Positions 10,937 to 19,234 of a stretch of DNA of 64,000 bases are shown here, piece by piece. The DNA is from a bacterium BMS3Bbin10 (GTDB lineage Bacteria; Pseudomonadota; Alphaproteobacteria; Rhizobiales; Methyloligellaceae), in assembly GCA_002897995.1 (NCBI GenBank), contig BDTT01000114.1, positions 1-64,000 on the forward strand. Reading direction: 5' to 3'. The notes under the pieces were generated by a model. The model was given only the letters and a program-made list of their open reading frames with translations. It searched no databases and was not told the origin of the DNA. The position numbers and the translations under genes were made by a program. The number at the start of each line of letters is the position of its first letter. Position 1 is the first letter of the stretch.

Positions 10937-12532
10937 TCAAGGCGCAACGCCGGCCCGGGCGCGGGGGCCAAGGCCGATCTTCAGGCGCTGTTCCGCCAGC
11001 GCGATATAGTCGCAAAGGAGGGGCCGCGTTTCGCGCGGATCGATGACCTCCTCCACGCCGAGAGCCTCGGCGGTGCGGAAGGGCGAGGTATAGGCGCGCA
11101 GCTCGTCCTCCAACTCCTTCTCCCGCGCTTTCGGGTCGTCGGCGGCCGCGATCTCGCGGCGAAACGCCGCCGCCACGCCGCCCTCGACGGGCAGCGAGCC
11201 CCATTCGCCGCTCGGCCAGGCGAGCTTCAGATCGATGTCGTTCTTGTTGCAGGTCGCCATGCCGGCCATGCCGTAGCATTTGCGGATGACCATGGTCAGC
11301 GTCGGCACCTTCAACTGCCCGGCCGTATAAACGACGCGCATGCCTTCGCGCAGCGTCCCCTCCTGTTCCGCCTTCAGCCCGACCATGAAGCCCGGCACAT
11401 CAACGAGGAACACCAGCGGGATGTGGAAGGTGTCGCACAGCTCCATGAAGTGAATCTGCTTGCGCGCCGCATCGGCGTCCATGGCGCCGCCATAGATCAT
11501 CGGATTGTTGGCGACAATCCCCACCGGACGGCCACCGAGACGCGCAAGCATGGTGATGACGGCGCGGCCATAGGCGGGCCGGATCTCGAATGCGGAGTCC
11601 CGGTCGACGACCAGCGAAATCAGCTTCTTCATGTCATAGGGGCGTGTGCGCCGTTCGGGCACGATGCCCAGCAGGGCCTCTTCACGGCGGTTCACCGGGT
11701 CTTCGGCCGGCAGCACCGGCGGCAGTTCCCAGACATTCTGCGGCATAAAGGCGAGGAAACGCCTGATCTGGGCGAAAGCCTCATCTTCGGTTTCCGCCAC
11801 ATTATGTATGGAGCCGGCCTTTTTTACGGCGACCTGCGGCCCGCCCAGCTCCTCCTTGGAGATGGTCTGCCCGAGGGAGCGTTTCACCACCGGCGGACCG
11901 GCCGCGAAGATCTGGCTGGTGCCTTCGACCATGACGGAAAAATGGGACAGGATGGCGCGCCCGGCCGGGCCGCCCGCCGCGGTGCCCAGAACGGCGGAGA
12001 TCACCGGCACTTCGCCGAGCAGCCCAACGGAGCGCTCGAACCCGTCAACGCCGGGAAAGACGACAAACCCGCGCCGTTTCGCCGAGGTGACGGAACCGCC
12101 GGCGCCGTCGATGAGATTTATGAGCGGCATCTTGTAATGATGCGCAAGGTCCTCGATGTAACCGCCCTGCCCGCCCTTGCGGCGCTGGGCGCCAAAACTG
12201 GTGCCGCCACGCACGGTGAAATCCTCGCCGCCGATGGCCACCGGCCGCCCTTCGATGCGGGCCGTCCCGGCGACATAGGTGGCGGGGGTGAGCTTCTTCA
12301 GTTTCAGATCGTCATCATACTCTCCGGTACCGGCCAGCGTGCCGATCTCCCGGAAGCTGCCTTTATCGGTGACGCTCTCGATGCGCTCGCGCACGGTCAG
12401 CCGGCCGGCCCTGTGCTGGCGCGCAACGTTTTCCGGCCCGCCCATTTCAGCGGTGAAGGCGCGCCGCCGGGCGAGTTCATCGATCTGGTCGGCCCACAGA
12501 CCCTTGCCGTCTTCTAGCTTTCGATCAGGCAT
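10937..12532 (-). CDS. Acyl-CoA carboxylase carboxyltransferase subunit (first of two)
   Basis: 531 residues of the PccB/MccB-like carboxyltransferase family, with N and C crotonase-fold halves. Family segments are GPENVARQHRAGRLTVRERI, the biotin/acyl-CoA region GTSFGAQRRKGGQGG, and the C-half DVPGFMVG and GMAGMATCNKN. It would move CO2 from carboxybiotin to an acyl-CoA. It overlaps the BCCP gene by 19 bases and lies just before the biotin carboxylase gene. A second, clearly different carboxyltransferase is encoded in the same operon, so the pair may form a heteromer or act on two substrates. The acyl-CoA cannot be deduced. Confidence 0.9.
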   Translation of the reverse strand: MPDRKLEDGKGLWADQIDELARRRAFTAEMGGPENVARQHRAGRLTVRERIESVTDKGSFREIGTLAGTGEYDDDLKLKKLTPATYVAGTARIEGRPVAIGGEDFTVRGGTSFGAQRRKGGQGGYIEDLAHHYKMPLINLIDGAGGSVTSAKRRGFVVFPGVDGFERSVGLLGEVPVISAVLGTAAGGPAGRAILSHFSVMVEGTSQIFAAGPPVVKRSLGQTISKEELGGPQVAVKKAGSIHNVAETEDEAFAQIRRFLAFMPQNVWELPPVLPAEDPVNRREEALLGIVPERRTRPYDMKKLISLVVDRDSAFEIRPAYGRAVITMLARLGGRPVGIVANNPMIYGGAMDADAARKQIHFMELCDTFHIPLVFLVDVPGFMVGLKAEQEGTLREGMRVVYTAGQLKVPTLTMVIRKCYGMAGMATCNKNDIDLKLAWPSGEWGSLPVEGGVAAAFRREIAAADDPKAREKELEDELRAYTSPFRTAEALGVEEVIDPRETRPLLCDYIALAEQRLKIGLGPRARAGVAP

Positions 12533-12735
12533 AGGACCTGGTCCTCCTCCACAGAGTCCTCGGGCGCCACCTTCAATTCGCTCAAGGTGCCGGCAACCGG
12601 CGCCTCGACCGGGATTTCCATTTTCATGGATTCCAGGATCATGATCAGGTCACCTTCGGCGAGGGCGTCGCCGGCCGCCTTTTCGACCTTCCAGACCGAG
12701 CCGATGACCTCTGATGTAACTTCGGTCGTTGCCAT
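12514..12735 (-). CDS. Free-standing biotin carboxyl carrier (biotinyl) protein
   Basis: A 73-residue single biotinyl domain. The biotinylation site is in ESMKMEIPV, with the modified lysine between two methionines; glycines and hydrophobic residues at both ends fit the flattened beta-barrel. The ATG at 12735 is preferred over the upstream in-frame codon because it gives the compact domain MATTEVTSEVIGSVWKV. It should shuttle CO2 between the biotin carboxylase and the carboxyltransferases of this operon. Small independent BCCPs are also known from transcarboxylases and biotin-dependent decarboxylases, so the net reaction direction is open. Confidence 0.92.
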   Translation of the reverse strand: MATTEVTSEVIGSVWKVEKAAGDALAEGDLIMILESMKMEIPVEAPVAGTLSELKVAPEDSVEEDQVLCLIES

Positions 12736-12783
12736 GAATGTCTCTCCCCTTTTTTTAAAAATTCGCGCCCCTTCCATTGGCTT

Positions 12784-14322
12784 TCAGAAAGTCGTCGGCC
12801 AGGCCGCCATGCGATGCTCCCCAACGCCGCCGGAAGGGCGCATTTCATGAATTTCCAGCTGCTGGATCAGGTAGCGCCGGGTCTCGGCCGGCGCGATGAC
12901 TGCCTGCACGGCGTAGATTTCCGCCAGGCCGTAGGCGGAACTGTCCTTCTCCATCGCCGCGCGAATCTCCTGCTTGCGCTCCTCCGGGACCTGCTGGTTC
13001 CAGGAAACGATTTCCGTGGCGTAATGCGCATCCATGAAGCTGACCTCGGCGGTCGGCCAGATGGCGACATCGTCCGAGTTGCGCCCGCCGCCCATATTCA
13101 GATAGGCCTGCCCATAGCTCTTGCGCATGATGACCGACAGCTTCGGCACCGTGCACATTTGCAGGGCCTGCATGAAATTTATGATTTTTCCCGGCGCTTT
13201 CTGCTTCTCGCCCTCGATGCCGATCACAAATCCCGGCGTATCGACGAGCAGAATGAGCGGGATGTTGAAGCTGTCGCACAGGACGGTAAACCGGGTGGCC
13301 TTCTCGCAACCGGCAACGTCCAGCGCGCCCGCCTTGCCCATGGGGTTCGAAGCGATAAAGCCGACGCTGCGGCCGCCCAGCCGGGCGAGACCCGTCACGG
13401 CCGTGCGCCCGAACCTTGGTTTGAATTCAAGGAAACTGTCCAGATCGGCCAGGCATCCGATAATCTTGCGCACGTCATAGGCGCGCTTGCGGCTCTCGGG
13501 AAGGATGTCGGGAATACGCTGCGCACCTTCATCGCTGCCGGCGGGTATGGACGCGCGCGGCGGCGGCTCGTTGCAATGGGACGGCATATAGCTGAGGAAC
13601 CGCCTGATCTCGTCAAGCGCTTCTTCGTCGGTGTCGGCAACGCGGTCGATGAGACCGGAAATATCGCTATGCAGTTTCCACCCCCCCAGATCCTCCGCCT
13701 CCACCTTCTGGCCGATGGCGAAGGAAGCGAGACCCGGACTGGCCACCGCCAGAATGGCCCCCTTGCGCATGACCACGAAGTCGGCAAGGCAGGTGTACCA
13801 GGCCGAGGAGCCGTAGCATTGGCCGAGCACGGCCGAAGCCCAGGGGGTTTGGCGGGTGCGCACATATTGCTGCGGGTCATGGCCCAGATTGGTCCCCATG
13901 CCCTTCGCGCCCATATTGTCGGGCATCCGGGCGCCGGATGATTCACCGAAGAAGACGAGCGGAAACCCGCGCTCCGTGGCGACCCGTTTGACGTGACCTA
14001 CCTTCTTCATATTGGTGGCGCTGGAGGATGCCCCCTTGACGGTGAAATCATTCGAAGCGATGGCCACCATGCGCCCGTCCACCTTGGCGAATCCGGCGAC
14101 CTTGCCGTCGGCGGGGGTTTTGCCGCGGTCTTCGGGAACTATGGAGGACACCGCGAGCAGTCCGGTTTCCACCCAGCTCCCCGGATCGATGAAAGCCTCG
14201 ATCCTGCTGCGCGCGTTCAGCACCCCTTGCGCCTCGCGCCGGGCCAGCCGCTCCGGCCCGCCCATGGCCCTGGCTTTGGCTTCGCGCGCCTTCAAATCCT
14301 TGAGCATGTCGTCGAAGCTCAT
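12784..14322 (-). CDS. Acyl-CoA carboxylase carboxyltransferase subunit (second of two)
   Basis: 512 residues, same family as the other carboxyltransferase in the operon but distinct along its length. Visible segments are GPERLARREAQGVLNARSRI, FFGESSGARMPDNMG, DTPGFVIGIEGEKQKAPGK and SYGQAYLNMGGGRN. The N half keeps the SSGARM segment expected of a catalytic subunit. It overlaps the CoA-transferase gene by 4 bases (ATGA) and is followed after 48 bases by the BCCP gene. Two subunits of this type in one operon resemble heteromeric acyl-CoA carboxylases and some decarboxylases. Substrate unknown. Confidence 0.9.
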   Translation of the reverse strand: MSFDDMLKDLKAREAKARAMGGPERLARREAQGVLNARSRIEAFIDPGSWVETGLLAVSSIVPEDRGKTPADGKVAGFAKVDGRMVAIASNDFTVKGASSSATNMKKVGHVKRVATERGFPLVFFGESSGARMPDNMGAKGMGTNLGHDPQQYVRTRQTPWASAVLGQCYGSSAWYTCLADFVVMRKGAILAVASPGLASFAIGQKVEAEDLGGWKLHSDISGLIDRVADTDEEALDEIRRFLSYMPSHCNEPPPRASIPAGSDEGAQRIPDILPESRKRAYDVRKIIGCLADLDSFLEFKPRFGRTAVTGLARLGGRSVGFIASNPMGKAGALDVAGCEKATRFTVLCDSFNIPLILLVDTPGFVIGIEGEKQKAPGKIINFMQALQMCTVPKLSVIMRKSYGQAYLNMGGGRNSDDVAIWPTAEVSFMDAHYATEIVSWNQQVPEERKQEIRAAMEKDSSAYGLAEIYAVQAVIAPAETRRYLIQQLEIHEMRPSGGVGEHRMAAWPTTF

Positions 14323-15575
14323 GACCCCTCTCCGCCTACGGCGAGACCGGGACCGGCGACGACGCCGGCGCGCGCCAGCGTCTCTATTTCAGCCTCGGCG
14401 AGTTCGAGTTCGGTTTTCAGCACCTCCACCGTATCCTCGCCGATATCGCGCCCGGCCCAGCCGACGGCGCCCGGCGTCGCCGACAATTTGGGGACGATGC
14501 CGGTGACGGTGACCGGCCCCAGCACGCGGTCCTCGACCTCGACGAGCATGTCGCGGTGGCGGTAATGGGGGTCGGCGAAAATATCCTCAACCGTATAGAT
14601 GGGCGCGGCGGGAACCTTTGCCTCTCTGAGCGCCGCCTCGACTTCCGCCAGATCCAGCGAGCGGGTCCATTTCCCGATAATGGCCTCGCAGGCCTCTTCA
14701 TTCCCGGCCCGTTTCAAAGCGGTGACGAAACGCGGGTCCTTCGCCAGCGCGGGCTGCCCCATGGCCTCGGCCAGCCGGGCGAAAACCGGGTCGGAGGCCG
14801 CCGCCAGAACGATATGGCGATGATCGCGGGTCTCGAACAGGGAGTTCGGCACATTGCCGGGGAGCCGGGAGCCTGCCCGTCTGGCAACCTCTCCCAGCTG
14901 CTGGAAGGCGGGGATATGCGGCTCCATGAAACTGAAGGAGCCTTCATAGAGCGCCGAGTCGACAACCTGCCCGCGCCCGGTGCGGGTTCTCTCCAGCACG
15001 GCCATGACCGCGCCGAAGGCCCCATACAGCCCGGCGATATAGTCGGTCAGCGAGGTGGCGATGCGCGGCGGCGGCCGGTCCGGGTCTCCGGTAATCTCGC
15101 GCAATCCGCTGACGGCCTCGCAGACAACCCCATAACCGCCCCGGTCGCTGTAAGGGCCGTCCTGGCCGTAGCCGCTGATGCGAACCATGACGAGACCCGG
15201 ATTGACCGCGCTCAATGTCTCATATCCAAGCCCCCACCGCTCCAGGGTGCCGGCGCGGAAGTTTTCGACGACGATATCCGCCGTTTCGCAAAGGCGGCGC
15301 ACCAGCGCGCGTCCTTCTTCGGTGCGCAGATTGATGGAGACGGCGCGTTTGCCGCGCAGGATCGACGCCCCGTAGAGCGAGCGCCCGTTGCACTGGCGGC
15401 CCATGGAGCGCACCGCGTCCCCTTCGCCCTGCTCCACCTTGATGACATCGGCCCCGAAGTCCGCCAGCAGGCGCGCGCAGAAGGGGCCCGCGACCGTCGA
15501 TCCCAGCTCAATGGCCCGCAGCCCCGACAAGGGGCCTTTGTTCCGCGCTTCAGATTGTTCCCCGGTCATCGTCAT
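14319..15575 (-). CDS. CaiB/BaiF family (type III) CoA-transferase
   Basis: 418 residues with the family hallmarks: GLRAIELGSTVAGPFCARLL at the N terminus, LADFGADVIKVEQGEGD, NLRTEEGRALVRRL and RIATSLTDYIAGLYG, where the aspartate is the likely nucleophile. It moves CoA between a donor thioester and a carboxylic acid, activating or recycling the substrate that the carboxylase encoded downstream uses. It starts 3 bases after the GntR regulator stop and ends in a 4-base overlap with a carboxyltransferase gene, so all six genes are one transcription unit. Start choice is uncertain by a few codons (M1, M3). Confidence 0.9.
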   Translation of the reverse strand: MTMTGEQSEARNKGPLSGLRAIELGSTVAGPFCARLLADFGADVIKVEQGEGDAVRSMGRQCNGRSLYGASILRGKRAVSINLRTEEGRALVRRLCETADIVVENFRAGTLERWGLGYETLSAVNPGLVMVRISGYGQDGPYSDRGGYGVVCEAVSGLREITGDPDRPPPRIATSLTDYIAGLYGAFGAVMAVLERTRTGRGQVVDSALYEGSFSFMEPHIPAFQQLGEVARRAGSRLPGNVPNSLFETRDHRHIVLAAASDPVFARLAEAMGQPALAKDPRFVTALKRAGNEEACEAIIGKWTRSLDLAEVEAALREAKVPAAPIYTVEDIFADPHYRHRDMLVEVEDRVLGPVTVTGIVPKLSATPGAVGWAGRDIGEDTVEVLKTELELAEAEIETLARAGVVAGPGLAVGGEGS

Positions 15576-15578
15576 CCC

Positions 15579-16268
15579 CTACAGCAGATATTTCTGGTAA
15601 TTCGTGAACCAGTCGCGGGCATCGCGGATATTGGCCCGTTTCAGCCGCTCGGCTTCTTCCGCCTGCCCGGCGCGCATGGCGGCCAGTATTCCCCGGTGCT
15701 GGCGTATGCCTTCCTGCGCCCGCCCCGGCACCAGGACGAGGCGCCGGATCAGCACCTGGGTGCGGTCGTAAAGACTGTCCAGGAGATTGCTCAGGACTTC
15801 GTTGTCGGCGGCCGCGATGCATTGGCGACGGAACTGGTAGTTGGCCTCCGCATAGGCATCGAAGTCGTTTCGGGCCAGCGTTTCGTCCATGGAGGGACCG
15901 AACAGCTCGATCAGAGCGTCCCAGGTTTCCGGCGGTGCTTTTTCCGTCGCCAGACGCACCATCTGCGCTTCCAGCACCTCGCGGACCTCGAACAGCTCCT
16001 TGACCTTGTCGGCTTCCAGCCGGGTCACGATGGCGCCCCGGTTGGGGATGCGTTCAATCAGGCCGCGCTCTTCGAGAATGCCGAAGGTTTCGCGGATACG
16101 GGCCCTGGAGACGCCGAACTCGTTGGCGAGGTCCTGCTCGCGAAGACGCGCGCCCGGCGGCAGCTCGTGACAAACGATGCGCCGCCGCAATTCGCCGAGC
16201 AGCCTTTCCGTTCCCGGATTGGCGCTGGCCAGCTCTATCACCGTGCTGCTTGATTTCCGCGCCGCCAT
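15579..16268 (-). CDS. GntR-family regulator, FadR/FCD subfamily
   Basis: 229 residues: a winged helix-turn-helix with LPPGARLREQDLANEFGVSR and RIRETFGILEERGLIE, then an all-helical FCD ligand-binding domain. It is the first gene of the carboxylase operon, so it likely controls its own operon in response to an acid or CoA-ester intermediate. The start at 16268 is chosen because the N terminus then matches family length; the longer frame to 16340 would run across the operator-like palindrome at 16320. Repression with relief by ligand is usual for the subfamily, but is inferred here. Confidence 0.9.
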   Translation of the reverse strand: MAARKSSSTVIELASANPGTERLLGELRRRIVCHELPPGARLREQDLANEFGVSRARIRETFGILEERGLIERIPNRGAIVTRLEADKVKELFEVREVLEAQMVRLATEKAPPETWDALIELFGPSMDETLARNDFDAYAEANYQFRRQCIAAADNEVLSNLLDSLYDRTQVLIRRLVLVPGRAQEGIRQHRGILAAMRAGQAEEAERLKRANIRDARDWFTNYQKYLL

Positions 16269-16319
16269 GAGCGTCCCTCCCAATCGACAGGGACGCAGGG
16301 TGAATTGTGGCGGCAATAT

Positions 16320-16336
16320 TGTCAACAATTTTGACA
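16320..16336 (-). promoter_or_regulatory. Candidate GntR operator
   Basis: A 17-base palindrome, TGTCAA-N5-TTGACA, lies 51 bases upstream of the GntR gene start. FadR-type regulators bind short inverted repeats of this size, and the site is placed where autoregulation would occur. Binding is inferred from position and symmetry only. Confidence 0.55.
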
Positions 16337-16556
16337 GCAATCTCTGATTTCAAACCTCTCCGCCAACTGGAGCATGATCCCGGCCGCCATGCGGAATCCT
16401 TGCGCGGCCTTCATGCCGCCCTTTTTCCGGCTCCGATATAGGTGATCGGTGTCCGTTATTGATGCAAATCAATGCGCTTTTGCTCCCTCGGGCGCAGGCT
16501 TCCCGGTAAAGGAGGGAAAAGGGCGGCGGGCGCATGAAATGTGAAGGAGCACGCTC

Positions 16557-16889
16557 ATGACCATCGCACGCATCGTTTTCGCAGCGGGCTTGGCGCTGGC
16601 GCTCACCGGGCTGGCGCAGCCGGCCGAAGCCAGGCACCACACCAGCTTCCAGCTGCATACGCCGGGCTTCAGCCTGCATATCGGGAAATACCCGCGCTAC
16701 TATTATCGGCCCTATTATTACGGGCCGTATTACAGCCCCTACTACTACCGGCCCTACACCTACAAGCGCCGCTATCGCCGTTACTACCGGGCCAGCCGCT
16801 GCGCGCGCTGGAGTCGGCGATGCGCCGCCAACTGGGGTTATCGCAACCCGGACTATTATGGCTGCATGCGCTATCACCGCTGCCGGTAA
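16557..16889 (+). CDS. Small secreted tyrosine-rich protein, BA14K-like
   Basis: 110 residues with a clear signal peptide (hydrophobic segment about 5-20, cleavage near AEA-RH). The middle is extremely rich in Tyr, Arg and Pro (YYYRPYYYGPYYSPYYYRPY); the end has paired cysteines in CAANWGYRNPDYYGCMRYHRC, similar to BA14K family proteins. The start is supported by AAGGAG seven bases upstream. Probably periplasmic or cell-surface; function unknown. The stop codon directly abuts a MITE-like element. Confidence 0.75.
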   Translation: MTIARIVFAAGLALALTGLAQPAEARHHTSFQLHTPGFSLHIGKYPRYYYRPYYYGPYYSPYYYRPYTYKRRYRRYYRASRCARWSRRCAANWGYRNPDYYGCMRYHRCR

Positions 16890-16990
16890 TACCAGGTTGC
16901 GCTGACGGCCAGCGGTGTTTGAGGCAAAAAGGACCATTATCTCAATGGCTTGCCCATTCGGCTATGAGTCAAAGTCAGCGCAACCGCGTA
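16890..16990 (+). mobile_element. 101-bp MITE-like element, copy 1
   Basis: A short non-coding element flanked by TA on both sides. Its ends are inverted repeats: after TA, the left end reads CCAGGTTGCGCTGAC and the right-end complement is CGCGGTTGCGCTGAC. The second copy at 18225 is the same length and differs at three positions. Non-autonomous elements of IS630/Tc1-mariner-type transposases have this plan (TA duplication, short terminal repeats); no transposase is present in the window. It lies immediately after a stop codon. Confidence 0.72.
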
Positions 16991-17469
16991 TAAGGAGGAG
17001 CTGGGGAGGCCGCAGCCGCGGCGTGATCCCGTTTCGCGTATCGGTCTAAGTCCGGTCCGCTCCGGGCTTGATCGCCAGCCGCGGGATGCGCGATTCTCTA
17101 ACGGGTGTTTTCCGTGAATATGACGCCGCCCCGAACGCCGGACCACGGCCCGGGGAGGTTTCCGGCCTTATTTGACGCTCACACCTGCTTTATCGGCAAG
17201 GGTGTTTCGGTCCATACCGACCAGAGCGCAGGGGCATGGCGGGGCTTGCATAAAATGATTGAGGGGCCAGCGCAATGCTGCCCCCCTTTACCATAACCCG
17301 GTCATTTCCTTGAGCCAGTTGGAGACGCTGGTAGCATGGCCGGCATGATGCCCATGCCCCCCGCGTGGTTCATCTTTTGCCTTCAGGGGCCGGCTTTCCG
17401 CTGGCCTCTTTTTTTGTCGGCTGGTGAAAAGACGCGGACGCTCTCCGTTATCCGGCAAACAAATGCGAG
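16991..17469. other. Stretch without a recognisable gene
   Basis: No convincing coding sequence was found on either strand between the MITE-like element and the small secreted protein gene. The only distinctive feature is a terminator-like hairpin at 17385. Because no protein gene ends just before it, an unannotated small RNA ending there is possible. Confidence 0.5.
17385..17415 (+). terminator. Terminator-like hairpin with T run
   Basis: A 10-base stem (AGGGGCCGGC with GCTGGCCTCT, two G-T wobbles) with a 5-base loop is followed by seven thymines. It has the form of an intrinsic terminator on the plus strand. No plus-strand gene ends nearby, so it may end a small RNA. Confidence 0.55.
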
Positions 17470-17865
17470 CTATTGTTTTGTGAGAATCACAGTCGCCGTG
17501 CCTTTGGAGCTTTTTGCCTTAACTGTCTGGCGGTTACCACTCACACTTATGCCGACATCGCCTGCCGTGCCATATTGCTCGCTATACAAACGGCCCGAAT
17601 AAAAACTTTTACTCAATTTCACGACTCGGCCCGACACCTGAAATGTGCCGTTGGAATGGGCGCATCTGACATAGAGGACAACAGTCCTGCCGGAACCCTT
17701 CTCGTAACGTATCCGGCAGCGGACTTTCTCAACCTGTCCGGAGGTCAGCTTCACGGACCCGCCGCCAGCCCAGGATCCCGCGATAGGTGTGGCTTTCGCA
17801 ACAGCCACGCCCGCGAATGCACCAACTGTGATAGTGAGCAAACATGCAAATATATAGCGCATCAT
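17470..17865 (-). CDS. Small secreted protein of unknown function
   Basis: 131 residues with a signal peptide (MRYIFACLLTITVGAFAG, cleavage near VAKA). The mature part is beta-rich, with two cysteines and motifs such as GSWAGGGSVKL and SGRVVKLSKSFYSGRLYSEQ, suggesting a small periplasmic beta-barrel or sandwich. The start is placed at one of two adjacent ATGs because GGGGG lies 4-7 bases upstream; a longer frame to 17886 is possible. Not assigned to a named family. Confidence 0.7.
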   Translation of the reverse strand: MMRYIFACLLTITVGAFAGVAVAKATPIAGSWAGGGSVKLTSGQVEKVRCRIRYEKGSGRTVVLYVRCAHSNGTFQVSGRVVKLSKSFYSGRLYSEQYGTAGDVGISVSGNRQTVKAKSSKGTATVILTKQ

Positions 17866-17886
17866 GATTCCCCCTTTTGACATCAA

Positions 17887-18224
17887 TGGGAGGATTCGCG
17901 ACGGATGGCAAATAACCGGTGGAATAGTGGCTATGAGGGCGCGGCGTCACCGAGAGCAAATCTGCCTGTCAGGCATTGTGCGATTTAGCCGGAACAGACC
18001 CCGCCGCGGAAGCCTTCAGTCGCCGGGGTGGAGGGGCAGTTCATCCCATTAGCTCAGACTATGCGAATCCAACACCGGGATCGCCCTGTGGCACCCGCAT
18101 ATATTCAGGCGGCCGGTTGACCGGTTGCGCAACGCCCAACCATGTTTTTCATCACACCGGCGGTAACTTCCCTGTTTGCGGACGGAGAAATCGGCAATAC
18201 AGCACCGTGTCCCATGGTCTCTTA
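17887..18224. other. Stretch without a recognisable gene
   Basis: About 340 bases between the secreted-protein start and MITE copy 2. No coding sequence could be supported on either strand. The promoter of the secreted protein gene must lie in its left part. Confidence 0.5.
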
Positions 18225-18325
18225 TACCAGGTTGCGCTGACGGCCAGCGGTGCTTGAGGCAAAAAGGACCATTATCTCAATGGCCTGCCCATTCGGCTAT
18301 GAGTCAAGGTCAGCGCAACCGCGTA
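18225..18325 (+). mobile_element. 101-bp MITE-like element, copy 2
   Basis: Same length and orientation as the element at 16890, with three base differences. It is bounded by TA and has the same terminal inverted repeats. It ends directly at the stop codon of the SDR gene, which runs on the opposite strand. The two copies lie 1.3 kb apart. Confidence 0.74.
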
Positions 18326-19105
18326 TTACTGAGCCGTATAGCCCCCATCGACCACGAGTTCACTGCCTGTTGCGAACTTCGACTCCTCGGATGCCAGATA
18401 AAGAACGGCGTAGGCGACATCGTCGGGCTCGCCCAGATGACCCAGCGGATGCAGGGCCTCAAGCGCTTTGCGCGCCTTGGCCACGTCGCCGTCTTCCGAA
18501 ATCGCCTTCAGGAATCCCTCAACCATCTTGGTGTCTATAAATCCGGGGTGCACCGTGTTGATGCGGATATTGTATTTATTCTTGGCGCAATGCAGCGCCG
18601 CTGACCGGCTGAGCATGACGATCCCGCCCTTGCTGGCGTCATATGCAACCATGCGGCGGTCTCCGACGAGCCCTTCAATAGATGAAATATTGACGATTGA
18701 TCCACCTCCGGTGGTCTTCATCGTCTCAATCGCTTTCTGAGTTCCCAGGAATGTTCCGTCCAGATTGACGCTCATCACCCAGCGCCAGTCTTCCAGAGTC
18801 GCCGCTTCGATATTCTTGCCCGCGCCTACGCCGGCATTGTTCACAAGAATATCCAGCTTGCCGAATTTCCCGGTAACGGCGGCAATGGCCTCCTCCCAGC
18901 TGTCTTCGCTGGACACATCGTGCTCAATGAAGATGGCTTCGCCTCCCGCGTCCCCGATTTTCTGCAAGACGACTTCCGAGCCATCGGCCTTGCGGTCCGA
19001 AATGGCCACTTTTGCGCCTTCCTTGGCCAGCATGACGGCTATCGCCGCGCCCAACCCCCGGCGTCCGCCGGTCACAAGGGCGACTTTACCTTTGACTCTG
19101 TCCAT
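18326..19105 (-). CDS. Short-chain dehydrogenase/reductase (SDR)
   Basis: 259 residues of the classical SDR fold. The cofactor motif is TGGRRGLGAAIA, followed by NNAG (LVNNAGVGAGK), the catalytic Ser in VNISSIEG, and Y-x-x-x-K in YDASK. The C terminus (SELVVDGGYTAQ) is standard for the family. It may act on a hydroxyacyl-CoA, a cyclic alcohol or a 3-oxo acid. It lies downstream of a thiolase in a PHA-related block, where an acetoacetyl-CoA reductase would fit, but its sequence does not look like a typical PhaB, so no substrate is assigned. Confidence 0.85.
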   Translation of the reverse strand: MDRVKGKVALVTGGRRGLGAAIAVMLAKEGAKVAISDRKADGSEVVLQKIGDAGGEAIFIEHDVSSEDSWEEAIAAVTGKFGKLDILVNNAGVGAGKNIEAATLEDWRWVMSVNLDGTFLGTQKAIETMKTTGGGSIVNISSIEGLVGDRRMVAYDASKGGIVMLSRSAALHCAKNKYNIRINTVHPGFIDTKMVEGFLKAISEDGDVAKARKALEALHPLGHLGEPDDVAYAVLYLASEESKFATGSELVVDGGYTAQ

Positions 19106-19129
19106 TGTTCCGATCCTTCCGTTTAACTT

Positions 19130-19234
19130 AGAGCACTTTCAGGAAAAGTGAGGGCGGTTTTCCGCCCGGAAAGTGCGTTAAAACAAAGACTTGGAGCACG
19201 CTTGGTGAACCGGAGTTCATCAAATCTGCTCTAG
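19130..19234. repeat. RIME-like palindromic repeat
   Basis: A composite of inverted segments beginning GAGCACTTTCAGGAAAAGTG and ending near TCTGCTCTAG, a layout common in Rhizobiales intergenic repeats. It fills the gap between the SDR and thiolase genes and includes the thiolase stop codon. It can fold into two hairpins. Confidence 0.7.

Noticed and set aside
10844-12517. Long plus-strand ORF opposite a carboxyltransferase gene (557 residues)
   Set aside because: Antisense shadow produced by codon bias; the minus-strand product is a clear family member.
18176-18604. Plus-strand ORF across MITE copy 2 and the SDR 3' end
   Set aside because: It runs through the repeat, and the same translated segment recurs at the first copy; the real gene here is the SDR on the other strand.
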